The position numbers and the translations under genes were made by a program. A stretch of DNA of 64,000 nt, taken from Herbaspirillum sp. SJZ107 (GTDB lineage Bacteria > Pseudomonadota > Gammaproteobacteria > Burkholderiales > Burkholderiaceae_D). Numbering within the stretch: position 1 is the first letter of the stretch; each line of letters opens with the position of its first letter. The notes under the pieces are model-generated. The model was given only the letters and a program-made list of their open reading frames with translations. It was not told where the DNA came from and ran no database searches. The DNA lies in contig NZ_VFNH01000001.1 of assembly GCF_006715485.1 (NCBI RefSeq), forward strand, positions 248,001-312,000, given 5' to 3'. This document shows, piece by piece, positions 46,976 to 55,079 of the stretch.

Positions 46976-47725
46976 ATGCTCAAGCACGAACGTTTCCACC
47001 ACATCCTCGACCGGTTGCGCCTGGACGGCCAGGTCCAGCTGATCCCTCTCAGCCAGTTCCTGGGCGTGTCCGAGGACACGGTGCGGCGCGACATCGAGGA
47101 GCTGGCGCGGCAGGGGCTGCTGACCCGGATACGCGGCGGCGCCGTGGTGCCGTCGCCGATCCCGAATGCCTACCAGGCACGCGAGCAGCACGACGCCGCC
47201 GCCAAGCAGGACATTGCGCGCAAGGCCGCCTCCTTGATCCACGACGGCCAGATGGTGATCCTGGATGGCGGCACCACGGTCGGCTGGCTGGCGCGGCAAC
47301 TGCCCGCAGTGCGCCAGCTGCGCGTGGCCACCAACAGCCTGCCGGCAGCCACCGCCTTGCTCGACCAGCCGGGCGTCGAGGTGCGCATGGCCGGCGGCCG
47401 GGTGCATGCGCCGTACCGCGTGAACCTGGGCGTGGAAGCGGTGGATTTTTTCCGGCAGCTGCGGGCGGACTGGTGTTTCCTGGGCGCTTATGGCCTGCAT
47501 CCGCTGGCTGGGCTGACCGTCGCCGATGCCGACGAGGCCGCCGTCAAGCGCGCCATGGTGCGCGCGTCCAGCCACGTGGTGGCGCTGATCACCCCGGAAA
47601 AGCTCGGCACGGCCGAATCGCACGTGGTGTGCGAAGCGGGCGCGCTGCACACCCTGGTCACCGCCGGTTCGGTGCCGGAGCCGGTCCTGGCCGAGTACCG
47701 CAAGCTCGGCGTGCGTATTCTGTGA
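46976..47725 (+). CDS. DeoR-family regulator
   Basis: A 249-residue sugar-type regulator. The N-terminal helix-turn-helix reads IPLSQFLGVSEDTVRRDIEEL with the wing LTRIRGGAVV, followed by a DeoRC effector domain (MVILDGGTTVGWLARQL) that senses phosphorylated sugars. Start at ATG 46976 (MLKHERF); a GTG at 46925 is possible. Divergent from the HAD-NUDIX gene, suggesting local regulation of phosphosugar metabolism. Confidence 0.88.
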   Translation: MLKHERFHHILDRLRLDGQVQLIPLSQFLGVSEDTVRRDIEELARQGLLTRIRGGAVVPSPIPNAYQAREQHDAAAKQDIARKAASLIHDGQMVILDGGTTVGWLARQLPAVRQLRVATNSLPAATALLDQPGVEVRMAGGRVHAPYRVNLGVEAVDFFRQLRADWCFLGAYGLHPLAGLTVADADEAAVKRAMVRASSHVVALITPEKLGTAESHVVCEAGALHTLVTAGSVPEPVLAEYRKLGVRIL

Positions 47726-47731
47726 CGCAAT

Positions 47732-47757
47732 AAAAAAGCCGGCATGGATGCCGGCTT
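47732..47757 (-). terminator. Rho-independent terminator of the HPF-like gene
   Basis: On the minus strand AAGCCGGCAT-CC-ATGCCGGCTT is followed by a T run (TTTTTTATTG). It ends the HPF-like transcript and lies just past the DeoR stop, so it separates the convergent genes. Confidence 0.85.
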
Positions 47758-47777
47758 CGGTACGGATCGGGGTCCCG

Positions 47778-48161
47778 TTACTGGTTATCGGTCAGGCCCT
47801 TGTACGATTCCGGATCCACGTCCGCGCCCATCGGCAGCGGATCGCGCTTGTTCTTGTCGGCCAGGCGGCCCAGTGCGCTGTCCAGTGCGCGCTTGAGCTT
47901 GCCGGAGGCGCCGGAAATCGACAGGTGCAGGTTTTCGGCATGGGCATGCACGACCACCGGCTCGTAGCCGGCCACGCGCGCTTCCATCATGCAATAGTTG
48001 TCGCCGTCGGCGTGCTTCTGGCCATTCTGGTTGCTCAGGTGGACATCGACGCGGCGGACTTGCTCGAAACGGCCGATGCTGGATTCGACGGCTTCGCGGA
48101 CGCGTTCGTCCAGGCCCTGGTGGCGGTCGATGGTGTTGTCGGTATTGATATTGATTTCCAT
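47778..48161 (-). CDS. HPF/RaiA-family ribosome-associated protein
   Basis: A 127-residue protein of the sigma-54 modulation/S30EA family, beginning MEININTDNTI. The beta-alpha fold includes VRRVDVHLSNQNG and the basic helix GKLKRALDSALGRLADKNKR, the surface that contacts 16S rRNA. Short (hibernation-factor) type without the long C-terminal domain. GGAG lies eight bases before ATG 48161. Probably inactivates or protects idle ribosomes. Confidence 0.85.
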   Translation of the reverse strand: MEININTDNTIDRHQGLDERVREAVESSIGRFEQVRRVDVHLSNQNGQKHADGDNYCMMEARVAGYEPVVVHAHAENLHLSISGASGKLKRALDSALGRLADKNKRDPLPMGADVDPESYKGLTDNQ

Positions 48162-48273
48162 AAATCGCTCCACTAATGAATATTGTTGAAACGATCTTAC
48201 CCGCTTCCATGCGCGTTCTACGTTCGCTAGTGCACCGTGAACGCGCATTCGTGCTGCATATCGGAAACGCGCT

Positions 48274-48960
48274 TCAGGAATCAATAAAGCCGGCGGCAAT
48301 ATTGATCGACAGCCCGAGGATCAGCAGGTTGAAGAAGAAGGCCAGCACCGATTGCCCCAGCACCACCTTGCGCATGGTACGCGAGGCCACCGCCACGTCC
48401 GAGGTCTGGACCGCGACCGCGATCGTGAACGAGAAATACAGGAAATCCCAATAGTCGGGTTCGAAGTTTTCTTGCGGAAACCGCAGCGGCGGCTCGCTGT
48501 TGCCGTCGCGGTAGTAAACGTGGGCGTAATGGAAGCAGAACAGCACGCCGACCAGCAGCCAGGTACCGATCACGGTCAGCGCCGTGAACGCATAGCGCAT
48601 GGCGGCATCGTGTGCCGGCACATGGCCCTTCTGCGTCAGTTCCGCGATGATTGCATACAGGCTTACGCCGGCGCCGGCCAGCAGCGTGGCCAGCACCAGG
48701 CCCGCGCTTTCGTCCTGCCTGCGGGCGATCTCGCGCACCCGGCCATGGTCGGCGCGTGCGACCAGCCAGGCCATGCCGAGCAGGTAGCTCCACACGCCGG
48801 CGTTCCACCCGACCAGCGCCTGCCGCATCCAGCTGCCTTGCGCCGGCCACAGCGCGGCCACCAGGCCGCCGAATCCGATCGCGAGCGCCAGGTAGGGGCG
48901 GTTGAGCACCAGGCGATGCAGCAGGCACATGTCGCCCAGGGTTTCCTTCAGCGAGGCCAT
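48274..48960 (-). CDS. DUF1345 membrane protein
   Basis: A 228-residue inner-membrane protein with about five hydrophobic helices. FEPDYWDFLYFSFTIAVAVQ matches the DUF1345 family, whose selectivity-filter-like region hints at a channel, but no function is established. It lies 16 bases after the stop of the MFS gene on the same strand, so the two may be co-transcribed. Confidence 0.85.
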   Translation of the reverse strand: MASLKETLGDMCLLHRLVLNRPYLALAIGFGGLVAALWPAQGSWMRQALVGWNAGVWSYLLGMAWLVARADHGRVREIARRQDESAGLVLATLLAGAGVSLYAIIAELTQKGHVPAHDAAMRYAFTALTVIGTWLLVGVLFCFHYAHVYYRDGNSEPPLRFPQENFEPDYWDFLYFSFTIAVAVQTSDVAVASRTMRKVVLGQSVLAFFFNLLILGLSINIAAGFIDS

Positions 48961-48975
48961 GACGGGTTCAACTGT

Positions 48976-50244
48976 TTACGTGGTGTTCTTGGCGGCGCGG
49001 GCGGCTTCCTCGGCTGCGTGGTGCGGGAAGCGGTCCATGCGCGACAGCACCGGGAACAGCTTCATCCAGGTACCGGTGACGACCAGCGTGGCGACGCCGC
49101 CGAACAGGATCGCCGGCACCAGCCGGAACCAGCTGGCCGTCACGCCCGATTCGAACTCGCCCAGTTCGTTGGACGCGCCGATGAACACCGCATTCACGGC
49201 GCTGACGCGGCCGCGGATCTCGTCCGGCGTCTCGTACTGCACCAGCAGGTGGCGGATGTAGACGCTGATCATGTCGCCGGCGCCCATCAGGAACAGGGCG
49301 ATCAGCGCGATCGGGAACATGTCGGTCAGGCCCATCACGATGGTGCCGAGGCCGAACAGGCCCACGCCGCCGAACATCCAGGGGCCGACGCGGCGCTGGA
49401 TCGGCCAGAACGCCAGCGCGATCGAGCACAGCGCGGCGCCGGCGCCGGGCGCGGTGCGCAGGATGCCGAGGGCGGTGGGGCCGGCATGCAGCACGTCGTG
49501 GGCATAGGCCGGCAGCAGGGCGGTGGCGCCGCCGAACAGCACCGCGAACAGGTCGAGCGAGATGGCGCCCAGCACGATCGGGCGGCTCCACACGAAGCGC
49601 AGGCCTTCGAGCAGCGTGTTCCAGCTGACCGGAGCCTTGTTCATCGCCTGCGGCGCGCTGCGGGTGCAGGCCATCATTGCCAGCGACAGCGCCAGCAGCA
49701 CGCTCGACACCAGGTAGACCACGTTGGCGCCGTAGACGTACAGCAGGCCGCCGATCACCGGGCCGGCGATCACCGCCACCTGGAAGCTCGACGAGCTGAG
49801 CGCCACCGCCTGCGAGAAGGACTCGGTCGGCACCAGGTTACGCAGCACCGCCTGCGAGGCCGGCTGGCTGAAGGCGCGCGCGCTGCCGTACAGCACCAGG
49901 ATCGCGAACACCGGCCACACGACCGTGCTGCCGGACCAGGTGAACAGCTGCAGCAGCAGGCTGCACAGCAGCTGGGTGCCCATGCACAGCAGGATGATGG
50001 TGCGGCGGTTGTGGGTGTCGGCGACGTGGCCGGCCCACAGGATCAGCACCAGGAAAGGCGCGAACTGCGCCAGGCCGATCAGGCCGAGGTCGAACACATT
50101 GTGGGTGATCTGGTAGACCTGCCAGCCGACGGCGACGCTCTGCATCTGGATGGCGATGGTGTTCAGGAAGCGGGCCGACAGGTAGAACGACAGATTGCGG
50201 TTGCGCAGGACGCCGAGGCGGCCTGTGGGAGCGGTCGAAGACAT
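48976..50244 (-). CDS. MFS exporter (EntS-like, MFS_3)
   Basis: A 422-residue, 12-helix major facilitator of the MFS_3 group, which includes enterobactin exporter EntS. Landmarks are FLNTIAIQMQSVAVGWQVYQ and AGHVADTHNRRTI (motif A). It probably exports a small molecule, but there are no siderophore genes nearby and the substrate is open. Confidence 0.88.
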   Translation of the reverse strand: MSSTAPTGRLGVLRNRNLSFYLSARFLNTIAIQMQSVAVGWQVYQITHNVFDLGLIGLAQFAPFLVLILWAGHVADTHNRRTIILLCMGTQLLCSLLLQLFTWSGSTVVWPVFAILVLYGSARAFSQPASQAVLRNLVPTESFSQAVALSSSSFQVAVIAGPVIGGLLYVYGANVVYLVSSVLLALSLAMMACTRSAPQAMNKAPVSWNTLLEGLRFVWSRPIVLGAISLDLFAVLFGGATALLPAYAHDVLHAGPTALGILRTAPGAGAALCSIALAFWPIQRRVGPWMFGGVGLFGLGTIVMGLTDMFPIALIALFLMGAGDMISVYIRHLLVQYETPDEIRGRVSAVNAVFIGASNELGEFESGVTASWFRLVPAILFGGVATLVVTGTWMKLFPVLSRMDRFPHHAAEEAARAAKNTT

Positions 50245-50317
50245 AAAGTGGAATAGGGCTGGCGGGAATGCGAGCCCTATTGTGCACTATATAAGATGTA
50301 TATGCAGTCAATACGGG

Positions 50318-51064
50318 TTACTTCACGAACCGCAGCGCGAACTTGTCGTCCGGCGCCCCTTTCATCTCGAAGAAGGGCTGCTCGCGCGGGTCCGACGGCG
50401 CGCGCAGGTAGCCGCTGCTGGTGTCGAGCTTGAAGCCGGCACGCGTGACTTCCTGGACCACGCTGTCCTCGTCGATGCGGTGCAGGGTCCTGGTGGCCGA
50501 CAGGCCGCTGCCTTTCTTGGCGGCGTTGTCGATGATGACCAGTTTCCCGCCCGGCTTCAGCGCATCGTACAGGCGCTTGTTCATGGCATCGCGGTTGGCC
50601 GGGGTGTTGGCGATGTCGTGGTAGGACATGTTGATGGTGATGAGGTCGAGCGCCGGCGCGTGCGGCGGGAGCGGGTTGTCGAAGCCGGCCACGAACGAAT
50701 GCAGGTTGGGCACCTTGCGCGCGTCCAGCTTGGCGTTCTCCATGGCGTTCTGCGCCCATACCTCGCCCTTGCTGCCGACCGCCGCCGCCAGCAGCGTCGC
50801 GGTGGAACCGCCGCCGGCCGAGATGTCGAGCGCCTTCATGCCCGGCTTGACCTGGGCGAACGCGAGGAATTCGGCGGGCTTGCGCTTGTCGTCCGCCTTG
50901 CGGTCGTCGTCGGTGCGCAGGGGGCTGGCGATGGCGGCCTGCCACTCCGGCGCGGTCTGGGCCTGGCCGCCGGCGTGGGCGGGCACGCCGCCGGCCAGCA
51001 GGGAAATACTCAATGCTGCAAGAAGGGGAACAACACGAAGCGAAGTTGGCATGGCGGAGCTCAT
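50318..51064 (-). CDS. Class I methyltransferase-like protein with signal peptide
   Basis: A 248-residue protein. A clear signal peptide (PLLAALSISLLAGGVPAHA) precedes a class I SAM-methyltransferase fold with the SAM loop ALDISAGGGSTATLLAAAVG and ALDLITINMSYHD. Related exported methyltransferase-like proteins (COG4798) are known, but SAM is not expected in the periplasm, so the role is unclear. Start ATG 51064 or ATG 51052, both with weak ribosome sites. Confidence 0.8.
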   Translation of the reverse strand: MSSAMPTSLRVVPLLAALSISLLAGGVPAHAGGQAQTAPEWQAAIASPLRTDDDRKADDKRKPAEFLAFAQVKPGMKALDISAGGGSTATLLAAAVGSKGEVWAQNAMENAKLDARKVPNLHSFVAGFDNPLPPHAPALDLITINMSYHDIANTPANRDAMNKRLYDALKPGGKLVIIDNAAKKGSGLSATRTLHRIDEDSVVQEVTRAGFKLDTSSGYLRAPSDPREQPFFEMKGAPDDKFALRFVK

Positions 51065-51140
51065 TGTCGGGTTGGGATGCAAGGAAACCTTACCCCAAAT
51101 CGCAATGCAACATGCAAAAAACACTACATCGTGCGCCGCT

Positions 51141-52169
51141 TCAGGACTGGGCCAGGTCGGCCTCGGTGGTAAACGCGTCGGCGTAGAATTCCTCGGCCGG
51201 CAGCCCGCACTGCGCCACGTAGTCCTGGCGCGCCGAATCGACCATCACCGGTGCGCCGCAGGCATATACCTGGTGGTTCGACAGGTCCGGGATGTCCTGC
51301 ATCACGGCCGCGTGCACATAGCCGGTGCGGCCCGTCCAGCCGTCTTCCGGCAGCGCATCCGAGATCACCGGCACGTACTGGAAGTGCGGCAGTTCGCGCG
51401 CCCACCCTTCGCAGAGTTCCGCCATGTACAGGTCCTGCGGCCGCCGTCCGCCCCAGTACAGGCTGACCGGCCGCTCGGACTTCAGGTGGATCATGTGCTC
51501 GACCAGCGCCTTGACCGGCGCGAAGCCGGTGCCCGAGGCCAGCAGCACGATCGGCTTGTCCGAGTCTTCGCGCAGGAAGAAGGTGCCCAGCGGCGCCTCG
51601 AAGCGCAGGATGTCGCGCTCCTTCATGTTGGAGAACACGTGGTCGGTGAACACGCCGCCCGGCAGGTGGCGGATGTGCAGCTCGAGCGGGCCGCTGAACG
51701 AGGGCGCGTTGGCGATGCTGTAGGCGCGGCGCTTGCCGTCCTTGAGCAGGAATTCGATGTACTGGCCGGCGCGGTAGGCCAGCGCCTCGTTGGCCGGCAG
51801 CTGCAGCGTGACGACGGCGACGTCGGGCGCCGCGCGGCGGATCGACACCACGCGGGTCGGCATCTTGCGCAGCGGGTACTCGCTGCTGCCGCCGACTTCG
51901 CGCGCCTCGATGGTGAGGTCGCCCTCGGCCACGGCGCAGCAGAACAAGGCGTAGCCCTGCAGCTTTTCCTGTTCGGACAGGGCGCGCTGCTGGTGCGGCT
52001 TGTGGTGGATCGTGCCTTCGACGACCTTGCCCTTGCACGAACCGCAGGCGCCGTTCTTGCAGCCGTAGGGCAGGCCGATGCCGGCGCGGATCGCGGCGGC
52101 GAGCACGGTTTCGTCCTGCTCGCAGGCATATTGGTGGCCACTGGGCTGGACAGTGATCTGGAACGTCAT
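51141..52169 (-). CDS. 2Fe-2S/FAD reductase (CDP-6-deoxy-glucoseen reductase-like)
   Basis: A 342-residue electron-transfer flavoprotein. The N-terminal plant-type 2Fe-2S domain has CKNGACGSCKGKV and the fourth Cys in YALFCCAV. The FAD domain has RAYSIANAPS, and the NAD domain GTGFAPVKALVEHM and YACGAPVMV. The layout matches CDP-6-deoxy-delta-3,4-glucoseen reductase-like proteins common in betaproteobacteria as housekeeping reductases of unknown partner. GAGG is positioned before ATG 52169, only 12 bases from the divergent gene's start. Confidence 0.87.
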   Translation of the reverse strand: MTFQITVQPSGHQYACEQDETVLAAAIRAGIGLPYGCKNGACGSCKGKVVEGTIHHKPHQQRALSEQEKLQGYALFCCAVAEGDLTIEAREVGGSSEYPLRKMPTRVVSIRRAAPDVAVVTLQLPANEALAYRAGQYIEFLLKDGKRRAYSIANAPSFSGPLELHIRHLPGGVFTDHVFSNMKERDILRFEAPLGTFFLREDSDKPIVLLASGTGFAPVKALVEHMIHLKSERPVSLYWGGRRPQDLYMAELCEGWARELPHFQYVPVISDALPEDGWTGRTGYVHAAVMQDIPDLSNHQVYACGAPVMVDSARQDYVAQCGLPAEEFYADAFTTEADLAQS

Positions 52170-52181
52170 ACAATCCTCGGA

Positions 52182-53057
52182 ATGAATACGATTAATTTCA
52201 AACGGCCGCGCCTCCTGATCGTGGGCTGCGGCGATGTCGGCATGCGCCTGCTGCCGTGGGTCACCCGGCGTTTTCGGGTGTTTGCCCTGACCAGTCAACC
52301 GGAACGCCGGGCCGCGCTGCGCGCGGCCGGGGCGGTGCCCATCGTGGCCGACCTCGACCGGCCGCACACGCTGCGCCGGCTGCGCGGCCTGGCGCAGCAC
52401 GTGCTGCACCTGGCGCCGCCGCAGCAGCAGGGGGATCTGGATTTGCGCACACGCAATTTGACCGCCATTCTACCCGAGGGCGCGCGTGTGGTTTATGTCA
52501 GCACCACCGGTGTCTATGGCGACCGCGGCGGGGCGCTGACCGACGAGAGCGCGCCGCGGCAGCCGCGCAACGCCCGCGCGCGGCGCCGCGTCGACGCCGA
52601 GCAGGTGCTGCGGGCCTGGGCGCTGGCGGCCGGCGGGTCGGTGGCGATCCTGCGCGCGCCCGGCATCTATGCGGGAGACAGGCTGCCGCTCGAGCGCCTG
52701 CGCCAGGCCACGCCGGCGCTGCGGCCGGAGGACGACGTGTACACCAACCACATCCACGCCGACGACCTGGCGCAGCTGGCCTGCCTGGCGCTGTTCCGGG
52801 CCTTGCCGGGGCGCGCCTACAACGCCTCGGACGATACGCGCATGAAGATGGCCGAGTATTTCGACCTGGTCGCCGATGCCCACGGCCTGGCGCGGCCGCC
52901 GCGCCTGTCGCGTGCCGAGCTGGAGCGGACGGTGCCGCCGCTGCGGCTGTCCTTCATGTCGGAGTCGCGCCAGCTGGTGAATACGCGCATCAAGCGCGAA
53001 CTGCGGGTACGCTTGCGTTACCCGCAGGTACAGGATTTTCTGAACTCATCGCGTTAG
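52182..53057 (+). CDS. NAD-dependent epimerase/SDR-like protein (YeeZ-like)
   Basis: A 291-residue extended SDR protein. The Rossmann loop is LLIVGCGDVGMRLLPW, a GxGxxG variant, and VVYVSTTGVYGDRGG, typical of YeeZ-type epimerase-like proteins, occupies the catalytic region. The usual YxxxK is not evident, so activity is doubtful. Start ATG 52182 lies 12 bases from the divergent reductase start, so its promoter must lie inside the neighbour's gene. Function unknown. Confidence 0.8.
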   Translation: MNTINFKRPRLLIVGCGDVGMRLLPWVTRRFRVFALTSQPERRAALRAAGAVPIVADLDRPHTLRRLRGLAQHVLHLAPPQQQGDLDLRTRNLTAILPEGARVVYVSTTGVYGDRGGALTDESAPRQPRNARARRRVDAEQVLRAWALAAGGSVAILRAPGIYAGDRLPLERLRQATPALRPEDDVYTNHIHADDLAQLACLALFRALPGRAYNASDDTRMKMAEYFDLVADAHGLARPPRLSRAELERTVPPLRLSFMSESRQLVNTRIKRELRVRLRYPQVQDFLNSSR

Positions 53058-53095
53058 GATTCGGGTTCGCCGCGTCCTTGCCCGAGACTGTATCG

Positions 53096-53707
53096 TCAAG
53101 CGATATCGGCCCGTGCCGCACGCCTGATGCTGCCGTCATCGGCAGGGGCGCCGATGCGTATGCCCGGCCCCGCGCAAAACGCAGTCTTGATGCCGGGGCC
53201 CGCGCAGAAGGCAGTCTTATTGCCCGGACCCGCGCAGAACGCAGTCTCGATGCCTGGCCCCGCGCAGAACGCCGTTCCGGGCCCGGCGCAGAAAGCCTCG
53301 GCTTGTACGCTGTCAGCGGACAGCACCGGATAGGTTTCACCGAAGGTGACTTCGTACAGGGTGCGCATGCGTTCGCCGCTGTCGATGCGGAATTGCTCGT
53401 CGTCCTCGCCGCGCAGGCCGACATACGGGTAGTGATGCAGGAAGTAACCGAACACCACTTCGCAGTCGCGCGCATACTTCATGGTGTCGAGGATGTGATA
53501 GTGCCAGAAGGTGTCTACGTCTTCCAGCGGCGCCGTCGCCTCGTTGGGGTAGGTCTTCATCAGGTACAGGAAACGCCGGTATTCCTTTTCGATGGCATTC
53601 GCCTTGTCCAGGCTCCAGCCTTCGCCCGAACGTGCGTGCATCAGCTTGACCTTGATGGGATCGAGATCGAGCGCCATGATTACCTTTAATCCTTCATTTG
53701 CGTTCAT
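53096..53707 (-). CDS. GRDP-like domain protein with five FCAGPG tandem repeats
   Basis: A 203-residue protein. Residues about 5-125 match the GRDP-like (glycine-rich domain protein-like) family: DVDTFWHYHILDTMKY, ARDCEVVFGYFLHHYPYVG. Residues 137-184 are five repeats with the core FCAGPG, the last four exactly ten residues long (TAFCAGPGIK type). A short charged tail follows. AGAGG sits before ATG 53707. No signal peptide. It is a paralogue of the gene at 54017-54754. The repeats could be cores of a peptide product, cross-linking or metal sites; none is proven. Confidence 0.85.
   Translation of the reverse strand: MNANEGLKVIMALDLDPIKVKLMHARSGEGWSLDKANAIEKEYRRFLYLMKTYPNEATAPLEDVDTFWHYHILDTMKYARDCEVVFGYFLHHYPYVGLRGEDDEQFRIDSGERMRTLYEVTFGETYPVLSADSVQAEAFCAGPGTAFCAGPGIETAFCAGPGNKTAFCAGPGIKTAFCAGPGIRIGAPADDGSIRRAARADIA
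53156..53299 (-). repeat. Tandem coding repeat, 30 bp unit (FCAGPG)
   Basis: Five near-identical units encode (T)AFCAGPG plus two variable residues (IE, NK, IK, IR); the first unit lacks the two-residue spacer. Third positions vary between units while the CAGPG core stays constant, suggesting selection on the peptide rather than a very recent DNA duplication. Confidence 0.9.
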
Positions 53708-54016
53708 GTTCATCCTCTTCGATGTGTACATTGGACTTCTCGCCATGCCATCGGAGCCGCGCCGAAACGGCACACGTTTACTCATTGAGTAGGATCAATG
53801 TAATTTAGCAAAATTTAATTAAAACCTAGTCGATCAGTGAGTTGCCGTTAGCCTGAGAGTCGGCTTCCAAAGGGCAATTGTCTATGATGGGCGGTCTTCG
53901 CGAGGGAGGCTTGAGGATGGCTGATATTAACGAAAAAAAGGTCCTACCCGTTGCAGGAAGGACCCAGTTGGTGCAGCCGAAGGAGGAGACGGCCGGACCA
54001 GGAGACACTGTCGTGA
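53708..54016 (-). promoter_or_regulatory. Gene-free stretch between the two repeat-protein genes
   Basis: No credible gene. It is AT-rich near 53775-53830 and holds the palindrome TACTCA-T-TGAGTA (53779-53791) and the box TCAATGTAATT (53795-53805), also present upstream of the sister gene (54935-54945). These lie about 70-100 bases before the FCAGPG gene's start and are the likely control region. I see no clean -35/-10 pair. Confidence 0.45.
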
Positions 54017-54754
54017 TCAGGCGGCCAGTTGCGGCCTGCTCGGCGCGGTGCGTTTAGTCCCCGGGCCGGCGCACCAGGCAGTGGCGCTTGTGCCTGCGGT
54101 GCGTTTGGCGCCGGGACCGGCGCACCAGGCGATGGCGCTTGCGACTTTGGTGCGTTTGGCGCCCGGACCGGCACACCAGGCAGTGGCGCTTGCGCCTTTG
54201 GTGCGTTTGGCGCCAGGACCTGCGCACCAGGCGGTGGCGCTTGCGACTTTGGTGCGTTTGGCGCCCGGACCGGCACACCAGGCGGTCAGGGTGCCGCCGT
54301 CCATCTGGACGAAGCCGGTATGGCAATCCATCGTGGCCTGCGGGTCGTCCCATGACGCGCTCGGGTAGATTTCGCCGAAGGTGGTTTCGTACAGGGTACG
54401 CATGCGTTCGCCGCTGTCGATGCGGACCTGGGCGTCGTCGTCACCGCGCATACCGACGTAGGGGTAGTGGTGCAGGAAGTAGCCGAATGCCTGGTCGCAG
54501 TCGGCCGCGTATTTCATGGTGTCCAGGATATGGTAGTGCCAGAAGGTGTCGACGTCGACCAGTGGTGCGGTCTCTTCTTCCGGGTACAGCCTCATCAGGC
54601 AAAGGAAGCGGCGGTATTCCTTTTCCACGGCATTGGCCCGGTCGAGGCTCCAGCCTTCGCCTGATTCGACGTGCATCAGCTTGCACTTGATGGGATCGAG
54701 GTCGATTGCCATCACTGCCTTCAACAGGTCGTTCAGGTTCATGCTCATGTTCAT
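54017..54754 (-). CDS. GRDP-like domain protein with five WCAGPG tandem repeats
   Basis: A 245-residue paralogue of the 53096-53707 protein, with the same N-terminal domain (DVDTFWHYHILDTMKY, then a DC and FGYFLHHYPYVG). After a linker, residues 157-245 carry five units of 17 residues beginning TAWCAGPGAKR. Each unit is followed by basic residues (AKRTK), which could be protease sites or simple linkers. GAGGAC precedes ATG 54754. No signal peptide. Unit length and spacer differ from the sister gene, but the CAGPG core is identical, so that core is what selection preserves. Function unknown. Confidence 0.87.
   Translation of the reverse strand: MNMSMNLNDLLKAVMAIDLDPIKCKLMHVESGEGWSLDRANAVEKEYRRFLCLMRLYPEEETAPLVDVDTFWHYHILDTMKYAADCDQAFGYFLHHYPYVGMRGDDDAQVRIDSGERMRTLYETTFGEIYPSASWDDPQATMDCHTGFVQMDGGTLTAWCAGPGAKRTKVASATAWCAGPGAKRTKGASATAWCAGPGAKRTKVASAIAWCAGPGAKRTAGTSATAWCAGPGTKRTAPSRPQLAA
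54020..54286 (-). repeat. Tandem coding repeat, 51 bp unit (WCAGPG)
   Basis: Five units of 17 codons starting TAWCAGPGAKRT; the fourth and fifth have diverged spacers. Residues 1-8 of the unit are almost invariant, while the spacer (KVASA, KGASA, AGTSA) drifts. Confidence 0.9.
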
Positions 54755-55079
54755 GGTTGTCCTCATCGATATAGTAATTTTGTGAACTGCTACCCTAGTT
54801 TTGGCGGACATCATGGAATCCATGTGCCAGCATCTGGCGATCCATCTATTTCGATATCGGTCAACTCTACGTCGCAGCGGCTCTCCAACTGGACAGTAAG
54901 CCAGGCAGTGCTTGTTGACGTGAATTGCCTGTACTCAATGTAATTGAGGCATAAGCGGCGGTAGTTGCGTTTAGTCAAAAGCCGGATTGCGTTGCCGGGG
55001 CGCTACAAAATGTGGGGAAAAGGCGTAACGCGCCGAGGCGCGTCGAAAACGATGCGCCCTGCGTGGCGTGCGTCACAAT
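54755..55079 (-). promoter_or_regulatory. Gene-free stretch between histidine kinase and repeat-protein genes
   Basis: No gene seen. It holds a perfect palindrome CTCAAT-GTA-ATTGAG (54934-54948), which includes TCAATGTAATT shared with the other repeat gene's upstream region. Next to the kinase stop, ACGCGCC-TC-GGCGCGT (55028-55043, minus strand) with TTTT a few bases later could be a weak terminator. TACTAT near 54770 is a possible -10 for the WCAGPG gene. Confidence 0.4.

Noticed and set aside
48352..50256. Long plus-strand open frame over the DUF1345 and MFS genes
   Set aside because: The His/Gln/Arg/Gly-rich translation is the typical mirror of membrane proteins on the other strand.
54020..54286. 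Regular 51-base repeats that could look like a CRISPR array
   Set aside because: The units are in-frame coding repeats of a protein with a good start and domain; there are no unique spacers and no cas genes.
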